The notes under the pieces: model-generated | Databases searched by the model: none | The model's input: the letters and a program-made list of their open reading frames with translations, nothing else | What the model was told of the DNA's origin: nothing | Position numbers and translations under genes: made by a program | In this document: one piece after another, positions 1 to 7,900 of the stretch | Position numbering within the stretch: the stretch's first letter is position 1 | Layout: each line of letters opens with the position of its first letter | Assembly (NCBI GenBank): GCA_964579395.1 | Contig: CAZOFT010000009.1 | Coordinates: forward strand, 1 to 64,000 | Direction of reading: 5' to 3' | Length of the DNA stretch: 64,000 nt | Origin: JACOTV01 sp964579395 | GTDB lineage: Bacteria; Patescibacteriota; Microgenomatia; UBA1406; GWC2-37-13

Positions 1-77
1 GCTGATTTTGCCAAACACAGAAAATCAATCAAACACCTGCATCACTCGTGACGCAATGCTTGTCGATCACACTTCAT

Positions 78-1037
78 CTAAAAATCCTCAACTGCCACAA
101 TCCTAAACCAGTCAATTGTCTTGGCCAATCCATCAGTAAAAGACACTTTGGGCGACCATTCAAGTCTATTTTTTGCAGTACCAATATCTGGCTTTCTTTG
201 TTTTGGATCATGCACATGAGGAAGCGGTTCATACACCAACTTACTTCCAGAATCAGTGAGATCAATAATTTTTTGAGCAATTTCCCCAATAGTATGTTCA
301 TCAGGATTTCCAATATTCACCGGCTCAACCACTTCACTTTTAGCCAACCGCAAAACTCCATCAACAAGGTCAGTAACGTACTGTGGACTGCGTGTCTGCG
401 TACCATCACCGAAAATCGTCAGGTCCTCTCCTCGCAGCGCCTGTCTAATAAACGTAGGGATTGCACGAGAGTCATTAGGATGCATTCTCACCCCATGCGT
501 ATTAAAAATACGAAGAATTCTCGTTGGCATTCCGTATTCCCGGTGAAAGGTCATGGTCATTGATTCACCAAACCGCTTGCCTTCATCGTATATCGACCTC
601 GCACCCGTTGTGTGAACATTCCCATTATAACCTTCACCTTGTGGGGTAACTTCTGCATCACCATAAACTTCGCTTGAGGATGAAAAAATGAACATGGCTT
701 CTTTAGCCTGTGCCAGCCTCAGCAAATTATAAATACCTAATGAGTTTGCTTCAAGTATTTGCATCTTCAACCTATCAAAATCTACCGGGCTCGCTGGACA
801 GGCAAAATCATAGACCGCCTCAATTCTTTCCGACACATCAATTGGATCTTTTATGTCTTGCTCAATAAATCGAAATTCTGAAAATTGGGATAAATACTCA
901 ATGTTTGATGGACTTCCTGTTATAAAATTATCCACACCAATGACCCTCATTCCTTCTTGCTCAATAAGAGCTTGTGATAAATTTGCTCCAATAAATCCTG
1001 CTGCACCTGCAACTAAAGCTGTTCTTTCTTTGCTCAT
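78..1037 (-). CDS. NAD-dependent sugar-nucleotide epimerase/decarboxylase (extended SDR)
   Basis: 319 aa extended short-chain dehydrogenase. The N-terminal Rossmann motif GAAGFIG binds NAD(P), and the catalytic YxxxK is seen as YDEGK near residue 150. Overall it resembles UDP-glucuronate decarboxylase and UDP-glucose epimerase relatives, so the substrate is probably a nucleotide sugar. It is the last gene seen in the operon that begins at 4398, and its start overlaps the end of the HIT gene by 4 nt, so translational coupling is likely. The family is firm; decarboxylase versus epimerase activity is not. Confidence 0.85.
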   Translation of the reverse strand: MSKERTALVAGAAGFIGANLSQALIEQEGMRVIGVDNFITGSPSNIEYLSQFSEFRFIEQDIKDPIDVSERIEAVYDFACPASPVDFDRLKMQILEANSLGIYNLLRLAQAKEAMFIFSSSSEVYGDAEVTPQGEGYNGNVHTTGARSIYDEGKRFGESMTMTFHREYGMPTRILRIFNTHGVRMHPNDSRAIPTFIRQALRGEDLTIFGDGTQTRSPQYVTDLVDGVLRLAKSEVVEPVNIGNPDEHTIGEIAQKIIDLTDSGSKLVYEPLPHVHDPKQRKPDIGTAKNRLEWSPKVSFTDGLAKTIDWFRIVAVEDF

Positions 1038-1516
1038 ACGGTATGTTTTTTATTTATAATTCTATTTATCTCATAAATAGTTTTTTCTTTGTATTTAGAG
1101 ATAAACTCATCTGAGATTTTTGTTTTTTCATTACATCTTTTCTCTTTTGGATAAGACCAAATGGGGCGCGTAGGGTCTGGGTCATTTCTGTGTCTTGGGT
1201 ATAAATGCCAATGAAGGTGTGTCTCAGCATTTCCTAAAAGTTCATAATTCATTTTTTTTGGGCAAAAAACCCTATGAACTGCCTCTGCAACCACACTCAT
1301 TTCCCACAAAAAAAGCTTTCTTTCGGTTAGACTCAGATTATGTAGCTCTACCTCATGTTTTTTACTAAGGACGAGGGTATACCCTGAATAGAATTGATGG
1401 TCACCAAAGACAACATAACAGGTCTTTAGTTCCATTATGAAAGTCTTGTTCTTACCTTTTTTTATAAGATTAATCCTGTCACAAATCAGACAACTCTTTC
1501 GCTCACTGTTCCTCAT
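1034..1516 (-). CDS. HIT-family nucleotide hydrolase/transferase
   Basis: 160 aa. The histidine triad is plain near residue 97 (H-L-H-W-H followed by LYPR). An N-terminal Cys pair (CLIC) resembles the zinc-binding start of several HIT proteins. HIT enzymes hydrolyse or transfer NMP groups via a nucleotidyl-His intermediate (Ap4A hydrolases, Hint, GalT relatives). The start overlaps the end of the nucleotidyltransferase gene by 14 nt. Next to a nucleotidyltransferase it may act on a nucleotide-activated intermediate of this operon; that role is inference. Confidence 0.82.
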   Translation of the reverse strand: MRNSERKSCLICDRINLIKKGKNKTFIMELKTCYVVFGDHQFYSGYTLVLSKKHEVELHNLSLTERKLFLWEMSVVAEAVHRVFCPKKMNYELLGNAETHLHWHLYPRHRNDPDPTRPIWSYPKEKRCNEKTKISDEFISKYKEKTIYEINRIINKKHTV

Positions 1517-2213
1517 TTTTTATACCGCTAAAATATTTTAACCATTCATTAACGTCTTGTGAGTTCTCCATATGAAGATAATCTCCCTCATATAAGTACG
1601 AGGCAAATTGGACTCCCATCATATTCATAATCGTAATAACATCAATAATATCGACAGCTAGTTGAGCATATTCTTCAAACTTTCTGTTTAAAACATACGC
1701 ACCTAGATTTCTAAATTTTAATCCTTCATTGTCGCCTTTTTTTGCAATCTCCAATCTAGGAGATAATCTGACTGACCTATGCGTTTTCGCAACATCAACT
1801 CTATCAGTTACACTAATTACCCCGCACAGCCCCCCTTGATTTTTTGCAAGCGCTAGACTTTCTTTTATCAAATCTGGCTTATAAAATATATTTCCCTCAG
1901 TCACATACCCCCATTCTTTTGACCAAGGGTAAGTTTGTCGTAGTGAATTAGCGCTGCCTGTGCCTGGATTTTTATCAAAACAAAGGAGAGCATTGGGTAA
2001 CTCCATTGAAACAAAGTTATTAAAATCTTCGAATCTATCTGAAGTAACAACACATATCGAACTCTCCGGGAAAACTTCAAGCAACGATTCCACCGTACGT
2101 GAAAATGCAGGTATACCGCCAATATCAGCCATCAATTTGCTTTTAGCACCATCAAAGCGGGTCTGCAAACCTGCAGCTAAGACATATGCGCCCACATCAA
2201 CTTCTTTATTCAT
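1503..2213 (-). CDS. MobA/GlmU-like nucleotidyltransferase
   Basis: 236 aa. The N-terminal motif LAAGLQTRF followed by a Lys in KSKLM is the nucleotide-binding signature of the NTP transferase superfamily (GlmU, MobA, IspD). GTGSANSL near residue 85 matches the second nucleotide-contact loop. Where relatives usually have a metal-binding Asp in a GD/DGD motif, this protein reads EGN, an oddity that could mean altered chemistry. Start and stop overlap the neighbouring genes. The product is presumably an NMP- or NDP-activated compound; the substrate is unknown. Confidence 0.75.
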   Translation of the reverse strand: MNKEVDVGAYVLAAGLQTRFDGAKSKLMADIGGIPAFSRTVESLLEVFPESSICVVTSDRFEDFNNFVSMELPNALLCFDKNPGTGSANSLRQTYPWSKEWGYVTEGNIFYKPDLIKESLALAKNQGGLCGVISVTDRVDVAKTHRSVRLSPRLEIAKKGDNEGLKFRNLGAYVLNRKFEEYAQLAVDIIDVITIMNMMGVQFASYLYEGDYLHMENSQDVNEWLKYFSGIKNEEQ

Positions 2214-2929
2214 ATTGCCCTAATAATAAAATGTTCATTTCCAACTTTTACTGCTTCTGGAACTATTGGATAATTATTAATTGAACTAATGACAAAATCC
2301 ACGTCATTCTGCCTACCTAAATTTACTAATTTTTCTGCACTTATCGAATTGCGTATATGCACATCCACATCCTTTGAGTACTCTTCAATTATCTCTCTGG
2401 TTTTGTGGTCAACCTCATACTTGCTTGCGTCATCCAAGAAGTATTTAGAAACAAGCGCACAGCCAACTTTATCTTCAGCTCTAAATTCACCTCTTGAACC
2501 TGCGCCGATAACTGCCCAATTTCCTCCTATTTGCCTCATCCTTTTTGCAGCAAATTTTGCGTTAAGTGTGGAAGCAATTAGTATATTCTGTGCTTTTGAG
2601 CAAGCAACAAGCAAGCGAGTTCCTGTTGATGTAGTAATGGCAATCTTTCTACCTTTTATCACTCCATTAATCATATCTAATGGCGAATTTGTGTAATCAA
2701 ATCCATCAATTTTTTCTGCGTGTCGCTCTCCTACTAACACAGCACTATGTTTCTTTGCATATTCCCTGGCACATTCTATATCGCTAAAAGGGACTACTTG
2801 TGCTGCGCCATGCTGAAGAGCTGCAACAATTGTTGAAGTTGCCCTCAATACATCAACGATCACTATATTTTTCCCTTTTCCCACATGTCGGGCTGCGCAA
2901 CTTGGATCAAAATCAATAACAATCTTCAT
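2210..2929 (-). CDS. comB: 2-phosphosulfolactate phosphatase (ComB-like)
   Basis: 239 aa, normal for the family. The hallmark IVDVLRATSTIV is near residue 23, followed by GER...GFDYTNSPL near residue 70 and the TTSTGTRLL block near residue 100. Family members remove phosphate from (R)-2-phospho-3-sulfolactate. The gene overlaps comA (17 nt) and the nucleotidyltransferase gene (4 nt). Having both comA-like and comB-like genes side by side supports sulfolactate synthesis from phosphoenolpyruvate and sulfite. No ComC or ComDE homologue is seen here, so a coenzyme M end product is not supported. Confidence 0.85.
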   Translation of the reverse strand: MKIVIDFDPSCAARHVGKGKNIVIVDVLRATSTIVAALQHGAAQVVPFSDIECAREYAKKHSAVLVGERHAEKIDGFDYTNSPLDMINGVIKGRKIAITTSTGTRLLVACSKAQNILIASTLNAKFAAKRMRQIGGNWAVIGAGSRGEFRAEDKVGCALVSKYFLDDASKYEVDHKTREIIEEYSKDVDVHIRNSISAEKLVNLGRQNDVDFVISSINNYPIVPEAVKVGNEHFIIRAI

Positions 2930-3701
2930 CTTTGTCTACTAAAAATGTACTCGCATGCAACCTCCTTCTTATAGTCTCAACGCGTGGAATTTCGTCGAAT
3001 GGAATATTTCCCATATTTACACTGGCTCCAAGCCGATTTACTAAGTAAATTTGATTTGATCGTATTGGCGCTTCAAATATTATTTTACTTATTGAAGATT
3101 TGGCTTGTATTTTAGATATTAGATCCTCATTCTTTTTTTCTTCTCGTTGGTATACTGAGTAACCAACACCCTGTTCTCTTGCTTCCAAGATGACATAATC
3201 TGCCCCTGAATTAAATGCAGTTTGAATCTGCGATACTCTATCATTTATTGGTAAGGCAGCATCCTTTTGTTCATCTTTCAAACCAACTTCCACCAAAACT
3301 TTTAATTCTTGCTTCTTTGCTTCTTTTATTAACTTAGGAAGATCATCAAAACAAACAGAGAATCCTGATGCAAGCTCAATTGATTCTATATTGCTTTTTT
3401 TTATAAAGTTGAGCAACTCCTCAAACATCCCCCTAGTGTAGGCAATCTCAAATAATGTTCCTCCTAGACATATGGGAATTTGCATTTTCTTTGCCAAGCT
3501 GATTTTTTTCTGAAACTCTAAATCAGAAAAAAGCGCCCATGTGGTCCATCCAAACTTAATCATATGAACATGCTTTGCAAAACTTTCGATGTAGCTTTGG
3601 TATATGTCGAAGGGCAAACCTTTATCAAGAATGCTGTTTATTCCATTGTGTTTCTCTCCTACGATCTCCAAGAGAGTATTTTTGAAGTATTGATTATTCA
3701 T
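2913..3701 (-). CDS. comA: Phosphosulfolactate synthase (ComA-like)
   Basis: 262 aa from the ATG at 3701, chosen because it overlaps the upstream stop by 8 nt; an upstream start at 3743 would overlap by 50 nt. Family blocks: MIKFGWTTWAL, CLGGTLFEIA, ESIELASGFS, EVGLKDEQ, ILEAREQGVGY and the C-terminal IFEAPIRSNQ...VNMGNI. The ComA fold is a TIM barrel that adds sulfite to phosphoenolpyruvate to give phosphosulfolactate. It is known from methanogens and some bacteria. Its occurrence in a probable CPR genome beside nucleotidyl-transfer enzymes is unusual. Confidence 0.85.
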   Translation of the reverse strand: MNNQYFKNTLLEIVGEKHNGINSILDKGLPFDIYQSYIESFAKHVHMIKFGWTTWALFSDLEFQKKISLAKKMQIPICLGGTLFEIAYTRGMFEELLNFIKKSNIESIELASGFSVCFDDLPKLIKEAKKQELKVLVEVGLKDEQKDAALPINDRVSQIQTAFNSGADYVILEAREQGVGYSVYQREEKKNEDLISKIQAKSSISKIIFEAPIRSNQIYLVNRLGASVNMGNIPFDEIPRVETIRRRLHASTFLVDKDEDCY

Positions 3702-4398
3702 TTCTTGATGTTGGCATTGCCCTGTTAACAGTGGTTTGGGCAAGAATTTCTAATGGATCAATATACAAATGCTTTCTTTTAAATTTTTTTATTAAAGAAA
3801 GCTCTGTGCAACCTAATATGATCAAATCGGCTCCTTTACTTATTAGCACATCTGCTATTTCAAGCACTTCCTGAGTTTGCTTCGATGAATTTTTTTTTGA
3901 CTTGATGCCATATATACAATTCATAATCTTTTGTTTATCTTTTTTTGAAGGCTCGATGATCTTATAATCAGACGTAAAGTACCTTTCATATAGCTTTAAT
4001 TTATAAGTTCCAATTGTTGCCAGTAGCCCTATTCGCTCACACTTTGGATATTTTTCTTGAATAAAAACTTTCAGCTCAGCAATCATATCAATGAAATCTA
4101 TACCTAGCTTACGAGCAATACTTGGCACAAATGCGTGTGCCGTATTGCAAGGCACTATCAAAAGATTTGCCCCAGCCTTTTTCAGACTTGAAATATCAAA
4201 ATACATACGGTCTGTCGGATCTTCTCCCTCATTTAAAATTGCATTTGTTCTATCTGGCATTTCTGGATCACTATAAATAATTGTTTTTAAATGCTCTTGA
4301 TCACTCATGGCAGGAGTTAAACGAACTATATTTTCATAAAGGGCTATTGTGGCAGCTGGACCCATGCCTCCTAAAATCCCGATAATTTTTTTTCTCAT
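3694..4398 (-). CDS. Aspartate/glutamate racemase family protein
   Basis: 234 aa from the ATG at 4398. Both catalytic cysteines of the PLP-independent racemase family are visible: CNTAH near residue 84 and GCTEL near residue 196. The N-terminal GILGGMGPAAT is typical of aspartate racemase-like members. First gene of the six-gene operon. Unlike most genes here it has a real Shine-Dalgarno-like AAAGGA about 8 nt before the ATG and a leader of several tens of nt. It may make a D-amino acid or isomerise a dicarboxylate used by the pathway. Confidence 0.85.
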   Translation of the reverse strand: MRKKIIGILGGMGPAATIALYENIVRLTPAMSDQEHLKTIIYSDPEMPDRTNAILNEGEDPTDRMYFDISSLKKAGANLLIVPCNTAHAFVPSIARKLGIDFIDMIAELKVFIQEKYPKCERIGLLATIGTYKLKLYERYFTSDYKIIEPSKKDKQKIMNCIYGIKSKKNSSKQTQEVLEIADVLISKGADLIILGCTELSLIKKFKRKHLYIDPLEILAQTTVNRAMPTSRNE

Positions 4399-4455
4399 AC
4401 TGTTTTTCCTTTGCAACGTTATATTGATTCTTACACTTGATAATAAAATATGAAA

Positions 4456-4492
4456 TGACAGAATTGTCAAAATTCATGACAAAATTCATGAC
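4456..4492 (-). promoter_or_regulatory. Promoter with operator-like TGACA repeats upstream of the racemase-comA-comB operon
   Basis: On the minus strand a perfect -35 TTGACA (complement of 4465-4470) is followed 17-19 nt later by TTTATT or TATTAT. The -35 lies inside the inverted repeat TGACA-GAAT-TGTCA (4456-4469). Immediately upstream is a tandem 12-bp direct repeat, AAAATTCATGAC, at 4469-4480 and 4481-4492. Repeated TGACA half-sites around a -35 suggest binding by a transcription regulator. No regulator gene is adjacent. Confidence 0.55.
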
Positions 4493-4629
4493 AAAAAGCA
4501 TTGTGAACTAAAATAGCTTATATGCTTTGACTAATTTGCTAAGAAACATGGAAGCAAATGATAGCAAGAATGAAAGTAAACACTTTCTACTTCGTTGGAA
4601 ATACCAAATCGAAAAAGACTACGTTGAAG

Positions 4630-5844
4630 TCACTCGTGACGCAGGGCGTCGATAGGATTGAGCCTGGCTGCGCGACTCGCCGGATACAACCCAAAGACGA
4701 TGCCGACAAGACTGGAAACTCCCACAGCAAGCGCTACCGACACCAGATTAATGACAAAAGGAATATTGGCAACTTTTGCAATCGCAAATGCACCTGAAAT
4801 ACCAACCAGTATTCCAACAATACCTCCTGCCACTGAAAGCGTGACTGACTCAATAAGAAACTGCACCAATATATCTCTTTGTTTTGCACCGATCGCTTTT
4901 AGGAGCCCAATTTCTTTTGTGCGCTCTGTTACGGTGACCAACATGATATTCATCACGCCCACACCTCCCACAATTAAGGAGATCGCTGAAATACCTGAAA
5001 TCATTGCGGTAAGTAAGCTTGTGATGTTTTGCACGGTAGTCAGTGAATCTTTGAAACTCGTTATTGTATAGTCGACATCTTCGTCTGTTTTAATATCGCG
5101 CCGGTCGCGTAAAAATGCATCAACATCTTCAATCGTCTGGTCAAGCTGATTCTCGTCATACACACTAATATCAATTTCCGCGAGCTCATTTTTTCCTGAA
5201 ATATCTTGCGTCATTGTTTTTAAGGGCACATTTACCGCGGTGTTAAAAAAACTACCAACAAACCCACCTGGCGATCTGGTCACACCAATAACACGGTACT
5301 TGTCTTCATCAATGCGAATCGAGTCGCCAACCGGATTGGTCTCAGGACCAAACAATTTCTCTGATACATCATTTCCTATTACTGCTACATGCCCACCCGA
5401 TAGATCGTGTGACTCGTCAAAAAAATCACCATATACCATCTCCGGCTTAAGCAATATCTGACTCGGTGAAGTCATCCCATAAATAAGCACGGTGTCTTCC
5501 TCATCATTTGCGCTTACTCTGCGCTGTGCATAAGCAAAGGAGGCAACAGACTCAATATTAGTGATCCCTGAATCCTCTGCTATCGCGTTTGAATCGTCCT
5601 CTGTGAGCGGACGACTGGTTCCTGCAAACGACGCAAACACTCCCTTACCTGGGGTTATTTGAAAATAATTAGTACCAAAGGCACTCAGCTCATTGGTGAT
5701 ATATGCCACAGCACCCTGACCAACTGAGGAAATCATAATTACTGATGAGATGCCTATCACAATACCCAACATCGTAAGTGCCGTACGTAAACGGTTTCCC
5801 CGAAGAGCGTCTTGCGCAGAATGAATGACTTCACTGATTTGCAT
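4630..5844 (-). CDS. MacB-like ABC transporter permease (FtsX domain)
   Basis: 404 aa. N-terminal TM helix (about 20-45), then a periplasmic MacB_PCD domain (about 50-240), then the three-helix FtsX block (about 280-395) including GGVGVMNIMLVTVTERTKEIG and the C-terminal GLYPASRAARLNPIDALRHE, both classic for MacB permeases. It forms a mechanotransmission-type exporter with the ATPase and membrane fusion protein encoded upstream. Substrate unknown; peptides, lipoproteins or stress compounds are usual. Confidence 0.92.
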   Translation of the reverse strand: MQISEVIHSAQDALRGNRLRTALTMLGIVIGISSVIMISSVGQGAVAYITNELSAFGTNYFQITPGKGVFASFAGTSRPLTEDDSNAIAEDSGITNIESVASFAYAQRRVSANDEEDTVLIYGMTSPSQILLKPEMVYGDFFDESHDLSGGHVAVIGNDVSEKLFGPETNPVGDSIRIDEDKYRVIGVTRSPGGFVGSFFNTAVNVPLKTMTQDISGKNELAEIDISVYDENQLDQTIEDVDAFLRDRRDIKTDEDVDYTITSFKDSLTTVQNITSLLTAMISGISAISLIVGGVGVMNIMLVTVTERTKEIGLLKAIGAKQRDILVQFLIESVTLSVAGGIVGILVGISGAFAIAKVANIPFVINLVSVALAVGVSSLVGIVFGLYPASRAARLNPIDALRHE

Positions 5845-5858
5845 AGATACGTATAAAT

Positions 5859-6545
5859 TTATTGTTTGGTATCAGAATCCACCACCCCGTCTTTTAGGCG
5901 AATAACCCGCTTTGCGTATTTTGCTATGTCGTCTTCATGTGTTACTAAAATAATCGTTCGCCCTTCGGTATTCAATTTTTTGATAAAGTCCATCACCTCA
6001 TATGATGACGCAGTATCAAGGTTGCCGGTTGGCTCATCAGCCAACAGTATGTCCGGATTCATGATGAGAGCACGCGCAATAGCTACCCGCTGAATCTGTC
6101 CACCCGATATGTGATTAGAGAGGTTTTGCGCTTTCGACTCCAATCCAACTCGAGCCAACATTTCCATAGCGCGCCGATGTCGCTCTTCTGCCGGCACATT
6201 TGCGTAGACCATGGGCTTTTCAACATTGGCCAATACGGTGGTGCGTGGCAACAGATTGAATGACTGAAACACAAATCCTATTTCTTTATTTCTGATTTCA
6301 GAAAGTTGATCTTGACTATATTGACTGATGTTTTTTTCATTCAAATGATATGTGCCCGAGGTCGGCGTATCAAGTGCCCCAATGATATTCATGAGCGTCG
6401 ACTTACCGCTCCCCGAAGGTCCCATTATGGCGACAAACTCTCCTTTTTTTATACTGAGATTCACACCGCGTAATGCTTGGTAATCACCAGCAGGAGACGC
6501 ATAAATTTTTTTTACATCAGTCAGCGCTATGTGTGCATTGCTCAT
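5859..6545 (-). CDS. MacB/LolD-type ABC transporter ATPase
   Basis: 228 aa from the ATG at 6545. Walker A GPSGSGKST (about 40), Q-loop FQSFNLL, signature ISGGQIQR (Ile replaces the usual Leu), Walker B ILLADEPTGNLD, H-loop VTHE. The second subunit of the exporter encoded by 4630-7814; the permease gene follows 14 nt later and the fusion-protein gene ends 30 nt before. Clear family call. Confidence 0.93.
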   Translation of the reverse strand: MSNAHIALTDVKKIYASPAGDYQALRGVNLSIKKGEFVAIMGPSGSGKSTLMNIIGALDTPTSGTYHLNEKNISQYSQDQLSEIRNKEIGFVFQSFNLLPRTTVLANVEKPMVYANVPAEERHRRAMEMLARVGLESKAQNLSNHISGGQIQRVAIARALIMNPDILLADEPTGNLDTASSYEVMDFIKKLNTEGRTIILVTHEDDIAKYAKRVIRLKDGVVDSDTKQ

Positions 6546-6575
6546 ACGTAGAATAACCCGTTTTTGGCAACTCAC

Positions 6576-7814
6576 CTAAAAGAGACCGCCAGAACTACTT
6601 TGCTTATCAGTTGTTGATGCAGTCACAACCATATCTCCCTCATTCAGCCCGGAGCGTATTTCAGTTCGCGTATTGCCTCGTGCGCCGATGACTACCGGCA
6701 CATACTCCAACATATTATTTGCACCAACTACCCGAACTGCCTTTGCGCCTTTATATGGTTTGACTGCGGCATTTGGCACTGTCAAAACATCGCTTTTTTT
6801 AGCGACAATAATGTCAACATCAGCTGTTGCACCACGTCTGATTTTTGAAGATCCTTCAGTAAGGCGTATATACACAGAGTACGAAGCCGCATCAGTTTGT
6901 GACACGCTTACCGTATCTACCCGATCAACAATCGCCTTAAACACGTTGTCAGATAGAGAATCCAGCGTCACTTCAGCTGCTTGCCCCGGTTTAATCTTCA
7001 CCACATCATTTTCATTCACCGTAATCTTCAACACCGACTGCGACTGATCATCGACAATAAGCATGCTCGGCGCCATTGTGTTGATTGTCGTGGCAGTGGG
7101 GACAGCTACCCCATCACCGACTGCGACTCCTAAGTTGCGAACTACTCCCCCGATGACTGCATTCACTTCGCTGTCCTGAGTTGCCTGATACGCTTGCCAT
7201 GCTGCGCTCACGGCAGCGCTTTTTTGAGCAATCACCACATCTTGGTTTTTATAGTTTGCCTCGGCAGCAAGCCACTCCTTTTGCGGTACATGAAACTCCG
7301 GCACTGCCCGCTCACGATCTTTAGGACTACCATCCGAGTTTTCAAATTCATCACTTTCTGCCAACTCCTTAAACGTATCCCATTTACCAAACATGTCAGC
7401 TTGCAAGCTCCATTTTGTTGCCTGTGCTGCCTCAAGCGCACTTTTTGCTGCCATATACGAGGAGAGCGCCTCATCTTTTTCCTGTATTGTGGCGGTACTC
7501 TTCACATGAAAAAGTGCCCGATCATCACCTACCACATCGCCGTTTGCCACATATACCTCATCTACAAGTCCGGTCGTAGTAGAATACACGGGCACGATAC
7601 CTGCGGCAGTTATTTTTCCCGACTCAGAAACCACCTCTGTCACATCCGTACGCTGCACTTTTTCCCGGGTGTAAGGTGATGGCTTGGTAAGCGCGCCCCA
7701 GACAGAAGAGCCGATAATCAACAGCAGAACAACGCCAATAAAGAGAGAGAGTTTTTTTCTGCGCCTTGCGAAGCGCCCTACTGATGCAACTACCGATTTG
7801 CTTCGCTGTATCAT
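6576..7814 (-). CDS. HlyD/MacA-like membrane fusion protein
   Basis: 412 aa. Basic N-terminus then one TM helix (about 24-44), a split biotinyl-lipoyl domain (about 55-105 and 218-240), a helical hairpin between (about 105-205), and beta-barrel plus membrane-proximal domains (about 250-400, with KIKPGQAAEVTLD). It would link the MacB-like permease to the cell exterior. No TolC-like gene is present, as expected for CPR cells, which generally lack a classical outer membrane. First gene of the exporter operon; no Shine-Dalgarno, and a TATAAT lies about 26 nt upstream. Confidence 0.9.
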   Translation of the reverse strand: MIQRSKSVVASVGRFARRRKKLSLFIGVVLLLIIGSSVWGALTKPSPYTREKVQRTDVTEVVSESGKITAAGIVPVYSTTTGLVDEVYVANGDVVGDDRALFHVKSTATIQEKDEALSSYMAAKSALEAAQATKWSLQADMFGKWDTFKELAESDEFENSDGSPKDRERAVPEFHVPQKEWLAAEANYKNQDVVIAQKSAAVSAAWQAYQATQDSEVNAVIGGVVRNLGVAVGDGVAVPTATTINTMAPSMLIVDDQSQSVLKITVNENDVVKIKPGQAAEVTLDSLSDNVFKAIVDRVDTVSVSQTDAASYSVYIRLTEGSSKIRRGATADVDIIVAKKSDVLTVPNAAVKPYKGAKAVRVVGANNMLEYVPVVIGARGNTRTEIRSGLNEGDMVVTASTTDKQSSSGGLF

Positions 7815-7900
7815 ATGTTCGTGTGAACACTAATACTTTGATTATACGACAAAATTACACGGTTTAGTTGGATCGTTCAAGCCAAATACACTTCATGAAG

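Noticed and set aside
2210..3701. Full coenzyme M pathway
   Set aside because: Only ComA and ComB homologues are present; no ComC, ComD/E or methanogenesis-type genes in the window.
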